From Hydrangea macrophylla (Eukaryota > Streptophyta > Magnoliopsida > Cornales > Hydrangeaceae), in contig CM066998.1 of the NCBI GenBank assembly GCA_033977485.1, positions 57,130,274 to 57,194,273 of the forward strand: DNA of 64,000 bases, given 5' to 3'. Each line of letters begins with the position of its first letter. The stretch's first letter is position 1. Shown piece by piece: positions 22,492-33,700 of this stretch. The notes under the pieces are model-generated. The model made no database searches, was not told the origin of the DNA, and worked only from the letters and a program-made list of their open reading frames with translations. Made by a program: the position numbers and the translations under genes.

Positions 22492-25400
22492 CTACGCTTG
22501 AAGACCAACTGAAGTTCCACACAACTTTAGTTTGTCAATGGTCACCGCCTTTATCAACATGTCTGCCAAATTCTGACTCGCACTGATCTTCTCAAGAAAT
22601 AGTAGTCCATCATCCAAGAGAGACGGTATAAAGTGATATCTCAATTGAATATGCTTTGTCCTCGAAAGGAAAACCAGATTCTTCGCTAGATGACTAGCAC
22701 TTTGACTATCATAGTGCAAAACACTATTTCCACGTTCCTTCCACAATTCCTTCAAGAATCCTTGTAACCAAATCATCTCCTTGCTTGCTTCTATCACGGT
22801 AACATACTCTGCTTCAGTAGTAGAGAGAGCTACGATCTTCTATAATTGAGATACCCAACTAATAGCTGTACCACCCAATATACATACCTTGTTGTACTCT
22901 TTATGTTGTCCATATCACCCACCAAATCTGCGTCAACATAACCTTGAAGTACCATATTTGCTCCTTTGAAACAAAGAGCCATCTCTGAAGTGCCCCTTAA
23001 ATACCTGAGAACCCACTTCAAAGCCTCCCAATGCTTCTTGCCCGGATTGCTTATGTACCTACTCACAACTCGTACTATATGTATAATGTCTAGACGTGTA
23101 CATACCATGGCATACATGAGGCTCCCAATTGTCAAAGCATATGGAACTTTTTCCATATTCTTCCGTTCTTCTTCGGTTTCTGGGCATTGCTCCTTTGATA
23201 GCCTAAAGTGACTAGTCAAAGGAAAAGCCACTGGTTTTGCATCTCCCATGCTAAACCTGCTAAGCACTCTCTTCACGTACTCCTCTTGTGACAGTTTCAA
23301 CGTACCCGCTTTCTCTATCCCTGCAAGTCCTCATCCCTAGGATTTGTTTAGCTTCGTCCATATCTTTCATCGCAAAGCGTTCGGACAACTGACTCTCCAA
23401 ATTGTTTATATCTTGGACACTTGATTATGCTAACAACATACCATCAACATACAAGAGCAAAATGATGAAATCACTTCCAAACCTCTTCACATAACAACAG
23501 TGATTTGCCTGACATCTTGTGAAGCCACTTGTACTTATAAAACTGTCGAACTTCTTGTACCACTACTAAGGTACCTGCTTCAAACCGTACAAGCTTTTCA
23601 CTAGCTTACAAACCATTTCCTCTCTACCCGGTGCTTTAAACCTAGCGGTTGCCTCATATAGATTTTTTCATCTAAATCACCATGCAGAAAAGTCGTCTTC
23701 ACATCTAGCTACTCTAGATGTAACTCCTCCACTACCACTATGCTCAAAACCACCCTCACTGTAGTTAGCTTCACAACCAGAGAGAAAATCTTGATATAGT
23801 CAATACCTTCCTTTGGTTGAACCCTTTTACCACCAATCTCGCCTTATATCACTTACTACTATCGTGCTCTTCTTTTAACCTGTAAACCCATTGTTCTGAA
23901 GTGCCTTCTTACCCTTGGGTAACTAGGTAAGTTCCCATGTCTTATTTGACATGAGTGAGTCCATCTCATCCTTTATGGCTAAGTACTCCCACTTAACTGA
24001 ATCATCCACTTGTAGAGTTTTTTCATAACTTTCTAGTCTACCATTATCTGTCAATAACAAATAATTCAAAGATGGAGAATACTTTTGTATAGGTCTGGAG
24101 ACTCTGGAAGACCGCCTCACCATAGAAACCGGTGTGAACAGCTCTTGCCGCGGAACTGTATTTGCCGGTGTGTTCTCATCCCTAAAATCTTCAATTTCTG
24201 AGGGCTCTTTTAGTTCAACATACCCAGTCTTCTCACCTTGAGCTTCTGTGCTGCTTGGCTCTATACCCATCCTATCCTTGTACATCACCTTTTCATTGAA
24301 TACATCTTTCCGTCTAATGATTTTTCAATTTTGGTCATCCCAAAACCGATACTTGAACTCATCTGTGCCATAACCAATGAAAGTGCACTTCCTTGATTTA
24401 GGGTCCAGCTTACTCCTAGCTTCAGAATCAATAAGCACATATGACATACAACCAAACACACGCAAATAAGAAAGATTTACCTCTCTCCCGCTCCAAATCT
24501 CCTCTGATAACCTCCCATCCAAAGGAATTGATGGTCCATGACTGATAAGGTGTGCACCCGTGCTAACTGCATCGGTCCAAAACATCTTGGGCAACCCAGA
24601 ATGTATCCTCATACTTTTGGCCCATTGATTCAAAGTTTTGTTCATGCGTTCGGCTATGCCATTTTGCTGTGGGGTTCTTGGAATAGTCTTCTCCATCCTA
24701 ATTCCATTGTTTGAACAAAACATGATGAACTCCTTTTCTTTATACTCCCCTCCATTGTCAGATCTAAGATATTTTACCTTCAAACTGGTTTCATTCTCCA
24801 CCAAGGCTTTCCACTTCTTAAAAGTGCAAAAGACATCTGATTTATATTTCAAAAAATTAACCCATACCTTCCGAGAAGAATCGCCAATGAAAATCATGTA
24901 GTACCTCGAGCCTCTAAGTGATGAAACAGCAGTCGGTCCTCATACATCGGTATGAACAATCTCTAGCTTCTCCATCTTCAAACTTCTCATAGTCTTTGAA
25001 AAACTCACCTTCCTCTGTTTTTCGAAGACACAATCTTCACAGATGTCAATCTCCACTGATTTTAGGCATTTTATCTGTCCTTTTGACTATAGAACTTTCA
25101 TCCCCTTCTCACTCATGTGTTTAAGTCTGCAGTGCCACAGATTGGACTTGTTGCTTGACTCTGCAATCGATATGGCATCTCTACTCCCCACGGTCACATA
25201 TAGAGTGCCCTCCCTTTCACCATGAGCCAACATCATGGCTCCCTTGATGTCGCAGTCCAACCCACACTAGCAAGTTAGCTCACAAAAATCAAATTCCTCT
25301 TTAAGCATGGCATATGCCTAACATAATTAAATGTCTATGTCGCTCCATTGGGTAGCTTCACACTCACCACACCCTTATCAATAATATTGCAAGTTTTATC

Positions 25401-26354
25401 ATTCTCAAGATAGACCCTCCCGAAGTCACCACGAATATAGTCCTCCATGACTTCCATGTTCGATATAGCATGAAAAGAGGCTCCTCCCGAATCTACAACC
25501 CAAGATTTCGACTGAGTATCAAGAGAAAAAATAAGGACATCTTCAACGTCACTAGTCACTGCATTTGCGGAATCCTGCTCCTTATTCTTCCCTTTTCCCT
25601 TATCACCCATCTTCGTGTGACAGTCTCTACTAAAATGACCCTTCTTTCCATAGTCCCAACATTCTACAATGGCGGCCTTTACTTTTACTTTAAACCCCCC
25701 CCCTTCTTGATTTTGATCTTTCCCGATTTGCATTCCTCCCCAGTTCTCTCCCTCTATTATCCATATTCAGTGCCGATCCCAATGATTCACCTGATTCCCA
25801 CCTCCAAATTTCTTCACTGAGAACCAAGTCACAGATATCACCATACTTCACCATATTGCTCCCGGAAGCACTACTAACAGTTGTGACTGTCCCATTCCAA
25901 CTATTCAGCAATGACAATAAAAGCAGAACCCTGATCTCATCATCCAATTCAATACCAACCGAACTCAACTATGTGGTTGTAATATTGAATTCATTAAGGT
26001 GATCTGCTACAGATGCACCTTCTCCCATACATAAGGTAAATAGAAGTCGCATCAAATATACCATATTGGAAGTCGAGGGTTTCTCATACATGTTGGACGA
26101 AGTGGTCATGAGACTCTTTGTCATCTTCTCTTTGCAATATTAAAGCCAACGTTGAGAGCCAACATTGACCAAATCACACCTAGGGCTTGTCGGTCTAACA
26201 ACGCCCAATCCTCTTCTTTCATCCCTTCTAGTTTCTGTCCTGGAAGAGTAGCATAGAGTTTCTTTTGATAAAGATAATCCTCCATCTGCATCTTCCAAAA
26301 TCCAAAGTCTGTACCATCGAATTTATCGATCTTTACTTTTTCTTCTTCTACCAT
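22492..26354 (-). pseudogene. Copia-C gag-pol polyprotein, degenerate
   Basis: Reading leftwards. Gag begins at the ATG at 26354 (MVEEEKVKIDKFDGTDFGFW, a Tnt1-like start). A zinc knuckle lies near 25650, where the second Cys is Tyr (CWDYGKKGHFSRDC). The protease motif VVDSGGAS is near 25490. The integrase core is at 24325-24897, with RSDNGGEY, TPQQNGIAERMN and FGCMSYVLID. The linker and RT start are at 23923-24288. The RT middle is broken into several frames. RT end and RNase H are at 22830-23300 (LRYLRGTSEMAL, GYVDADLVGD), and the RNase H tail is at 22492-22797. The RT active site near 23443-23462 reads YVDG in place of YVDD, so the second catalytic Asp is lost. Order gag-protease-integrase-RT-RNase H is diagnostic of copia. 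The gene is dead. Confidence 0.85.
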
Positions 26355-26374
26355 CACTCTCACCCGAACAAAAA

Positions 26375-26386
26375 GCTCTAATACCA
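26375..26386 (-). other. Primer-binding site of Copia-C
   Basis: On the minus strand TGGTATTAGAGC, one base from the common initiator-Met tRNA primer site, 2 bp after the 5' LTR. Confidence 0.8.
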
Positions 26387-26388
26387 TT

Positions 26389-26907
26389 TGTTGTGGAAAT
26401 CACGTCTAATCTCACTACAGGATCTGTAGGAAATCAATGTAAGAACAAAAGAAAATAAAGAACAATCACACAAGAAAACCAGATCGATTTCTACGTGGTT
26501 CGGCCAATGATGCCTACGTCCACACCATTGCAGAGTTGTATTATGCTTTTGGGTTACAAAGAGAGTTGCAATCACTGTTTACAATCTTAGAAAAGAGTAT
26601 TTATTGTCTGTACAAGTTTCCTTAATGAAATAGCTTCCTAAACGTATTAGGAAACACAAATTTGCATCAAATCCTTGATCCCGCTCGGGCGACCTGCTCA
26701 AGCGATGCCCGCACGGGTGGATCAGATGGTATGAGACATTCCAGAGAGTTTATAGAAAAGTTCGCCACCAAACTCGCCCGGGCGAAGCTCGGCAGAAAAC
26801 TCGCCCGGGCAGAAATGCCTTGTTCAGACTCCTTTTTCCTTTTGCTAGTCGAAGCTGCACCAAAACTATCCCCTAGCTCTTGGAATTAGGCTCCACCATT
26901 CCTATCA
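26389..26907 (-). repeat. 5' LTR of Copia-C
   Basis: 519 bp, clearly homologous to 21898-22394 but with indels (for example extra sequence near 26465-26485). Confidence 0.8.
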
Positions 26908-27144
26908 GGTTGTGAGACGAGTTGGGTTTGCGAAATGGGCGAGTTGCCAAGTGGGTTGGCGGGTTAAGCGAGCTGGGTCACGGGGCGAGTTGTAGGCCGC
27001 ATTAGTGGAAGTCATCCCAGACCCATACCTTATGAATTGAGTCACGAGCTGGGCTTGTCCACAGGGGCGGGACGAGTTGTGGGCTGCCAATTGGCAAGTT
27101 GGGGCTAGGTAGGGTGAGCCAATTCGCCCCGTTTGACACCCCTA

Positions 27145-28228
27145 TATAATATGTTTTTTTTTAAAAGGAAATAGTAATATCATAATTTAGGACCCCTTAG
27201 GGCAACATCTTTTGGAGCTCATAATTGATACGAAACTTCACAAGCTCAAATAAACTATTTGACAAACGAACCTCTGTGTTTCAATCGCAAAAAAATCTAA
27301 GTCAAGCCAAAAGCTACCTTGTACTAAAACATAAAGCACTTCTTTCAAAAAGTGCCCCTTGTGAAAAACATTTTACCTTATGTAGTAAGAAGTAACGAGG
27401 GCAAAATTGGAAAAGTAACATAAAATATGCATTGACTTTTCAAAGATAGATACTATTTTGGGACATTCAAAAATAAAATACATGACTCTAAATATGAAAC
27501 GGAGGGAATGCAATTTTTTTGTCAAAAACCTATTTTTAACTAATAAATTACGAAACAGCAACTGCACCAAAAGACGCCGCTAGCAGCTTTCTTCCTTCAC
27601 CAACTCCATCTTCCAATAGCCTTGTACTTCAACTCAATGTCATTGAAAATTTTGACATTATTAAAGTGTTTTTAATTCGATCCAATTCATGCAAAAATAA
27701 TGTCAAATGGAAGTTTCAATAGGAACCTACAAATGCACAAATAGCGGCGTCAATTCAAACATAGTAATTCATACGCAGAACAAGACAACTCAAGGGCTGT
27801 TTCGAACAACCCCGTAAATATATTAAATATATAATTGCTAGGCCGAAAATTTTGTGGTCCTTAGTGGTTTGTTTTATCCATTATTGTCAATGTCTTTCAC
27901 ATGGATTTGATGGTTGGAGTTGAGTCCATTCAGCTTAATTTTCATGGACTATATTAGCTTCAATAATTGTTGATTAAATCACACTTTATTCAAGTAATTA
28001 ATTTACGTTGTATTTGGCTCAGATATAGCTTTTTATCAGTTGATTTAGAGTCATCTGGTAACCAATTATTTGATAACTCTTACAACTTTTACAAAAATTA
28101 GATTTTCTTTTCTTTTCTTTTTTATTTGTTGGAAAATCTTTATAAAAATAAAAATAAAAAAGCTCTAATTCCCATAACAATGTCAAACGAAAAATAACTC
28201 TTTATAAAAACTCTACAAAAATTTTTTT
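27145..28228. other. No recognisable gene
   Basis: AT-rich anonymous sequence outside hAT-2. Short open frames only (for example minus 27373-27570), without known domains. Confidence 0.6.
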
Positions 28229-28534
28229 TGGGTGATTTACACTTTGCCCCTCGTAGTTTACACACAGTACGCACCCCCAATAGTTTAAAAGTTGATGTAC
28301 TAGACTCTGAAGTTTCTACTTTTTGTCAATATGCTCATTCTGCCAAAAATTCATCATAACTAATGACGGAATTCTTTTTAACGGATTATGACGTTTTTTG
28401 ACAGAATTTTTGACACAATGTTCAAATTGGCTCAAATGAAAAATATTAGAGTCTAAATTGTCAATTTTTAAACTATGAGGGGCAAAGGGTTTCTGAGTGT
28501 AAACTACGATGGTAAATAGTGTAATTTACCCAAG
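28229..28534. mobile_element. MITE-like foldback element, ~305 bp
   Basis: The left end TTGGGTGATTTACAC and the right end (complement TTGGGTAAATTACAC) form imperfect inverted repeats about 37 bp long that include CGTAGTTTACAC in both arms. The interior is also partly self-complementary around GCCCCTC and GAGGGGC. Ends of the GGGTAAATTACAC type are common in plant MITEs. The flanks are T-rich, so I could not define a target duplication. Confidence 0.65.
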
Positions 28535-29560
28535 AATTTTCTTTTCAAAAAAATATCTTACTGAAAGATCTCTTATTCCCTTAGAGATCTCAAACGAGGT
28601 CTAAGTCTATTGAGCTTTCTTTCATCAGCAGGTAAATAGTTTTAAGTATCTTTTTTAGGTGTACTTAGTATTACTCAAACAATTTACCTAGTAATGTGGG
28701 TAACTAAAGCTCTTCTTCATTAATTACAGAAGAAAAAAAAAAAGAGAGCTTCAAACTATATTTTATTTTAAAATGGTCATTGACACAGCAGGTAAATAGT
28801 TTAGGAGATATAAATTGTACTATTTTTGGAATCTTTTCATAAGTTAAAAATAACATTGAATACTGCAACTTGTAATTTTTTACATTTTTAATACTTGAAA
28901 ATGGTCAAAATTTTGATTGTTGAGAAGTTTCTAGTCGAGATATTATTCGGGTCTTGGGTCGGACTCGGGCATCAAGAGGTAAGCCCAAGGCCTACCCCAG
29001 GATGCTACGGCCTAGAGCGGGCTTAAGACCCGTTTCTTTTTTTGGGCAGAGCTATAGACCAACAATCAAAATTTTTTTGCACCCCCACTTACTACGTTGA
29101 ATTATCTATTTGACATACCCTGCAAATTTTGATATATGCTTCGTACTTCTGTCCTTTAGTTATCTCTCTGTATTCTAAGTTGATGTTTGCAATAGCTTCT
29201 CATACAAAAATTCATTCCAGGAATGGTATTTGAATATGAACTTATTTATAAGATGGCTTCTTTAATTTTAAAAGAAATAATTGTTTGGTGATGAGTGCTT
29301 TTCAAATAATTAAAAGTGCGTCTAAATGTGCCAATATATTTGGTGGCAACATCTTAATAGTACAAACTTATACCTACTTACCAATATTACCCTTATTAAA
29401 TATCCATTCATTGGGGTATATAATTAGTTATGCAATTTGGATAAAAATAGCGTTAATTTACAAAACAAGGGATAAAAGTGTAATTGTGTTTAAAAAGATC
29501 GTGACTTCTGAGAAAGTGCAAAATCACAATTTTAAGAAATCAAGATTTTGACTTACAAAA
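28535..29560. other. No recognisable gene; 17-bp direct repeat
   Basis: AT-rich anonymous sequence. The 17-mer CAGCAGGTAAATAGTTT occurs at 28626-28642 and again at 28786-28802. An 88-codon open frame at 29285-29551 has no known domain. Confidence 0.5.
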
Positions 29561-29565
29561 GGGCG

Positions 29566-29830
29566 TTCTTTTTTTTTTTTTTTTGGAACAACAGAAATTT
29601 TTATTAAAAAGAACAGTGAAAGCAAAACACCAAGAGCCAAGCCCTAAGAACTGCCAAAAGCCAAAGCGAAGACTCCCAAAATGAGCATCTAAACAAGATC
29701 TCAATGAAAGCCAAAGCAACAACAAAGAAATAGATATGCACTTCTTGTCAACAACCCCATTTTCAAACCTCACAAAACGAATTTAAATTTTGTGAATGGA
29801 CTTCTTCTTCCAGAAGTATATTCTCAAAGG
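29566..29830 (-). mobile_element. L1-type LINE 3' tail
   Basis: Begins with a 16-base T run (29569-29584), followed by GGAACAACAGAAATTTTTATT. On the minus strand this is a LINE 3' end with poly(A) tail and the TTGTTCC-like ending common in plant L1 elements. Only about 250 bp remain. The short minus-strand frame across it has no identifiable domain. Confidence 0.55.
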
Positions 29831-29878
29831 TTTCCAAACACCCCATAAATGTTTGCAACATTTTGATTTCTCATTTGC

Positions 29879-30070
29879 TTTTTTTTTGTAAACACCAAAC
29901 AAATTTTATTAATGAGCCAAGAAGGCTAGGAAAGATGGTACATCCAAAGTCTCCAAGACATCCTTACAACCAACCCCACAAGTAGACAAAAATATCTATC
30001 ATCCCAAGACATCCTATCAACATCAATACCAAAAAAAAAACAAATAGATCAACAAAAACAATTCTCGGCA
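29879..30070 (-). mobile_element. Second LINE-like 3' tail
   Basis: A shorter T run (29879-29887) followed by GTAAACACCAAACAAATTTT, the same layout as the preceding tail but a different sequence. Probably another 5'-truncated LINE copy on the minus strand. Confidence 0.45.
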
Positions 30071-30277
30071 CATGGAGATGTTCAACAGAAACCTCTACTT
30101 GATAGGAACTGCATGTACAAACCCAACATTGAAAGGCCACAAATTAAACAGCAATAGTAGCTCCAAGCCATGCAGATCGAATCAAATTCTGCAACAATCC
30201 CATGAGTTCAATATAAAGAAAGTAAATTCCTATGTGACTTTTAGAAGTCCTATTAAATGCGGTCCACTAGTCTTCTA
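30071..30277. other. Flank of the nested copia stack
   Basis: Anonymous sequence up to the first base of the Copia-B LTR. The five bases before it, TTCTA (30273-30277), should reappear after the right end of Copia-B outside this window. Confidence 0.5.
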
Positions 30278-30286
30278 TGTTAGTTG

Positions 30287-30494
30287 TATTAGAGTTAGAT
30301 ATTATAATTAGTTTTATTTATATTTAGCTTTAGGGTAGTTTAGTCTTTTACTTTATATTAGGGTATTCCTAGATATACTATTATTCTCTCTTCTTTTTGT
30401 ATTGTATTCATTCATTCAGTTTCGTGTGTTATGAGAAACTCTAGCTTTCTTCTCTCTTTTCTCTTTGTTGTTATCTTTATTTGATATATTCACA
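30287..30494 (+). repeat. 5' LTR of Copia-A
   Basis: 208 bp, TATTAGAG to TATTCACA. It must hold the promoter. TTTATATT motifs at about 30317-30322 and 30352-30358 are possible TATA elements. Confidence 0.95.
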
Positions 30495-30512
30495 TGGTAT
30501 CAGAGCAGGTTC
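30495..30512 (+). other. Primer-binding site of Copia-A
   Basis: TGGTATCAGAGCAGGTTC directly abuts the LTR. It matches the standard plant initiator-Met tRNA primer site. Confidence 0.9.
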
Positions 30513-30553
30513 GAATCTCATCCACGATTTTCGCAGATCCAACTGATTCAGAT

Positions 30554-30747
30554 GATTCTGGTTCGTTTTTGGATTTCTCGCTGATTCAGATTAGTTTTTG
30601 CATCTCGCACTGATTCGCGTTCGTTTTTGGATCTGTTGTTTGATTCTGGTTCGTTTGCTTTTCTCGCTGATTCAGATTCGTTTTTGGATCTCGCACTGAT
30701 TCGTGTTCGTTTTTGGATCTGCTGTCTGATTCTGGTTCGTTTGCTTT
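30554..30747 (+). repeat. Leader tandem repeat of ~87 bp
   Basis: Units starting GATTCTGGTTCGTTT at 30554, 30642 and 30728 (last partial), made of smaller TTCGTTTTTGGATCT modules. Located between the primer site and the gag-pol start codon. Confidence 0.8.
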
Positions 30748-30774
30748 GTGTTATTTAATTGTTTCGTTTTCGTA

Positions 30775-33700
30775 ATGGCTGCTGAACGTGATGATTCGCT
30801 CCAAGCGATTAGTGTTAAACTCGATGGCAAGAATTTTGCATATTGGAATTATGTGATGAAGAATTTTCTCAAGGGGAAGAAGATGTGGGGTTATATCAAT
30901 GGGGATTTTAGTAAACCTATGAATGAACAGACTGATAAATTTGCAGAATTGCTAGATGTTTGGGAAACAAACAATTCGAAAATCATTACTTGGATCAACA
31001 ACTCCGTTGCTCCCTCGATAGGTATACAATTGGCAAAGTTTGAATATGCAAAGGAGGTGTGGGATCATTTGGCTAAACTGTTTACACAGTCCAATTTTGC
31101 AAAAAGGTACCAATTAGAGAGTGATATTCGTGCCCTTGAACAAAAAAATTTGAGTATTCAAGAGTTCTATTCTACAATGACAGATCTTTGGGATCAGTTG
31201 GCTCTCATGGAGTCGCCTGAATTGCGGGCGTTTGCACCATATATTGCTAGTAGGGAGGAACAACGTCTGGTTCAGTTTTTGATGGCTCTACGTGGTGATT
31301 TTGAGGGCCTTCGTGGGTCCATTCTCCATCGTAGTCCACTTCCGTCAGTTGATACTGTTGTCCATGAGTTAGTAGCCGAGGAAATACGTCTCAAAACTCA
31401 GTCTGGAAAGGGAATTCTCCCTGACTCTACTCCATCTGTTTTAGCAGCCCCTTTTCGACCACAGTCAAACAATCCGAATAAGCCTTACTCGAGAGTTGGT
31501 AGTGATGTATGCAGCTACTGTAAGGAGAAGGGTCATTGGAAGGCTCAGTGTCCTAGGTTGGGTCGTGCAAACCAGCCCAATAGCAGCAACCAGCCTTCCA
31601 ATAGTCGACCACCACAACAACAGCAACCTCAGCCTTCTCATTGGAAATCTGACAACCAATCTCAGCAGCGTTCGTATAGGCCTCCACAGCCTAACACTGC
31701 AGCAGTTGTACCACCATCAGACTCATTTGGACCCGGTTCCCCTTCCCCATCCACTCCATCTATGACCTCCCTTGCTGAGCAATTTCAGAAGTTCCTTGCC
31801 ACACAGCCACATGCTATGGCCACCTCTTCACTAGGTATGTCTTCCGGTATGTCTTCCGGTATGTCTTCAGGTATGTCCTCAGGTATTTGGGTCTTAGACT
31901 CTGGGGCTTCTAATCATATGTCACCTGATTTGTCGTCTTTTGCTTCCTTATGTCCTGTTTCCTCTTTGCCTGTTATGACTGCTGATGGTACTCCCATGCC
32001 ATTAACAGGTGTTGGGTCTGTTGTCACACCTCATGTATCTCTCTCTAGTGTTTACCACATTCCCAAACTTACTATGAATCTTGTTTCTGTTGGTCAGCTT
32101 TGTGATGCAGGTTACTTAGTCTCTTTTTCTTCTACTTTTTGTCATGTGCAGGATCCGCAGTCTCAGACGCTGATTGGGACAGGCCGTAGGCAAGGGGGAT
32201 TATACATCTTGGACAAACTCAATGTACCAGTGGTTGCAGCTTCTAGTGTTGATTTGTCATCCTTTCGTTTGAGTTCATCTTCATCTAGTTTTTATTTATG
32301 GCATTCTCGCCTTGGTCATGTTTCAGCCTCTCGTTTAAAATATTTGGCTTCTACAGGAAAATTAGGAGATTTAAAAACTCATGACATTTCTGATTGTAGT
32401 GGTTGTAAACTGGCAAAATTTTCCGCTTTACCATTTAATAGAAGTATTTCTTATTCTCTTGCACCATTTGATTTAGTTCATTCTGATGTGTGGGGACCCT
32501 CTCCTGTTACTACAAGAGGGGGGTCTCGATATTATGTATCATTTATTGATGATTGCACTCGTTACTGTTGGGTTTATCTTATGAAACGCCGTTCAGACTT
32601 CTTTGATATTTACAATACCTTTCGTGCTTTTGTTAAAACTCAACATTCTGCTGTCATCAAATGTTTTAGATGTGATTTAGGTGGAGAGTATACCTATCAT
32701 AAATTTCGTGAGTTGCTTGCTTTAGATGGAACTATTCATCAGTCCTCTTGTACAGACACTCCTGAGCAAAATGGTGTTGCTGAAAGGAAACATCAGCATA
32801 TTGTTGAAACTGCTCGCTCTCTTTTATTGTCTGCATATGTCCCTAGTGATTTTTGGGGTGAGGCTGTCCTTACTGCTGTCAATTTAATTAATAAAATTCC
32901 GTCATCTCACTGCTCAGGTCTGTCACCTTTTGAAAAATTGTATGGGCATGCTCCTGATTATTCTTCCTTAAAGGTGTTTGGCTGTACTTGTTTTGTCCTT
33001 CGACCTCTTGTAGAGCGTACCAAATTGTCACCTAAGTCTGCTATTTGTGTTTTTCTAGGTTATGGTGAGGGTCAGAAGGGATATCGTTGTTTTGACCCAG
33101 TTACTAAGAAACTATATGTATCTCATCATGTTGTGTTTCTCGAGCACATACCCTTCTTTTCTATTCCTGATAATCATCATGAGTTGACTAAATCTGATCT
33201 CATCCATCTTGACCCATTCTCTGATGATACTGATAGTGTGCCCTCTCAAGCCCCATGCACCACTGATATTGTCTCACCTCATGGTTCTACTTCTGCTGAT
33301 ACTGGTACCTTGCCGCTAGATGCTACCTCCCTTCCAGAGGCCACCCAAGCACCTACTGAGACTGTGGAACCTCCTCGCTATCCTGCTCGCACTCGTAAGT
33401 CCACTCAATCACCTGATTTTGTTTATTCTTGTTATTCGGATTCTTTTGCTTCATTTTTAGCTTCAGTTCATGATCTCTCTGAGCCTCTGTCATATAAAGA
33501 GGCAGCTCTTGATCCTCTTTGGCAACATGCTATGGCAGAGGAACTCTCAGCATTGTATAAGACAGATACTTGGAGTTTGGTTCCCTTACCTTCTGGTAAG
33601 AGCGCTATTGGTTCTCGTTGGGTTTATAAAATCAAAACCAAGTCAGATGGGTCTGTTGAGCGGTACAAAGCAAGATTGGTTGCCAAGGGTTTTTCCCAGC

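Larger units (their letters stand above)
21898..26907 (-). mobile_element. Copia-C: degenerate Tork/Tnt1-like copia element
   Basis: Full-length 5.0-kb copia element on the minus strand. The 5' LTR is on the right (26389-26907), the primer site is at 26375-26386, the polyprotein remains run leftwards, and the 3' LTR is on the left (21898-22394). It inserted in hAT-2. The immediate flanks GGTAT (21893-21897) and GGTTG (26908-26912) match at only three of five positions, so the target duplication is not secure. The two LTRs differ in length and show many substitutions and indels, which indicates an old insertion. Confidence 0.85.
21195..27144. mobile_element. hAT-2: hAT-like element split by a copia insertion
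   Basis: Inverted ends TAGGGGTGTCAAAC (21195-21208 and its complement 27131-27144) are flanked by an 8-bp duplication, TACAATAT (21187-21194) and TATAATAT (27145-27152), with one mismatch. Without the 5010-bp copia insertion the element is about 940 bp. Both arms are rich in GGCGAGTTG and CCAATT motifs (for example 21410-21460 and 26925-27125), a subterminal repeat pattern like that of hAT-1. No transposase is visible. The TAGGGGTG(G/T)CAA ends shared with hAT-1 suggest related families. Confidence 0.8.

Noticed and set aside
30748..30774. Upstream extension of the Copia-A gene
   Set aside because: It would need a GTG start in the leader repeat. The ATG at 30775 gives a normal copia Gag N terminus.
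31465..31765. Overlapping open frames on both strands in Copia-A
   Set aside because: They are shadows of the gag-pol gene. The same applies to 33470-33882 and 34229-34843.
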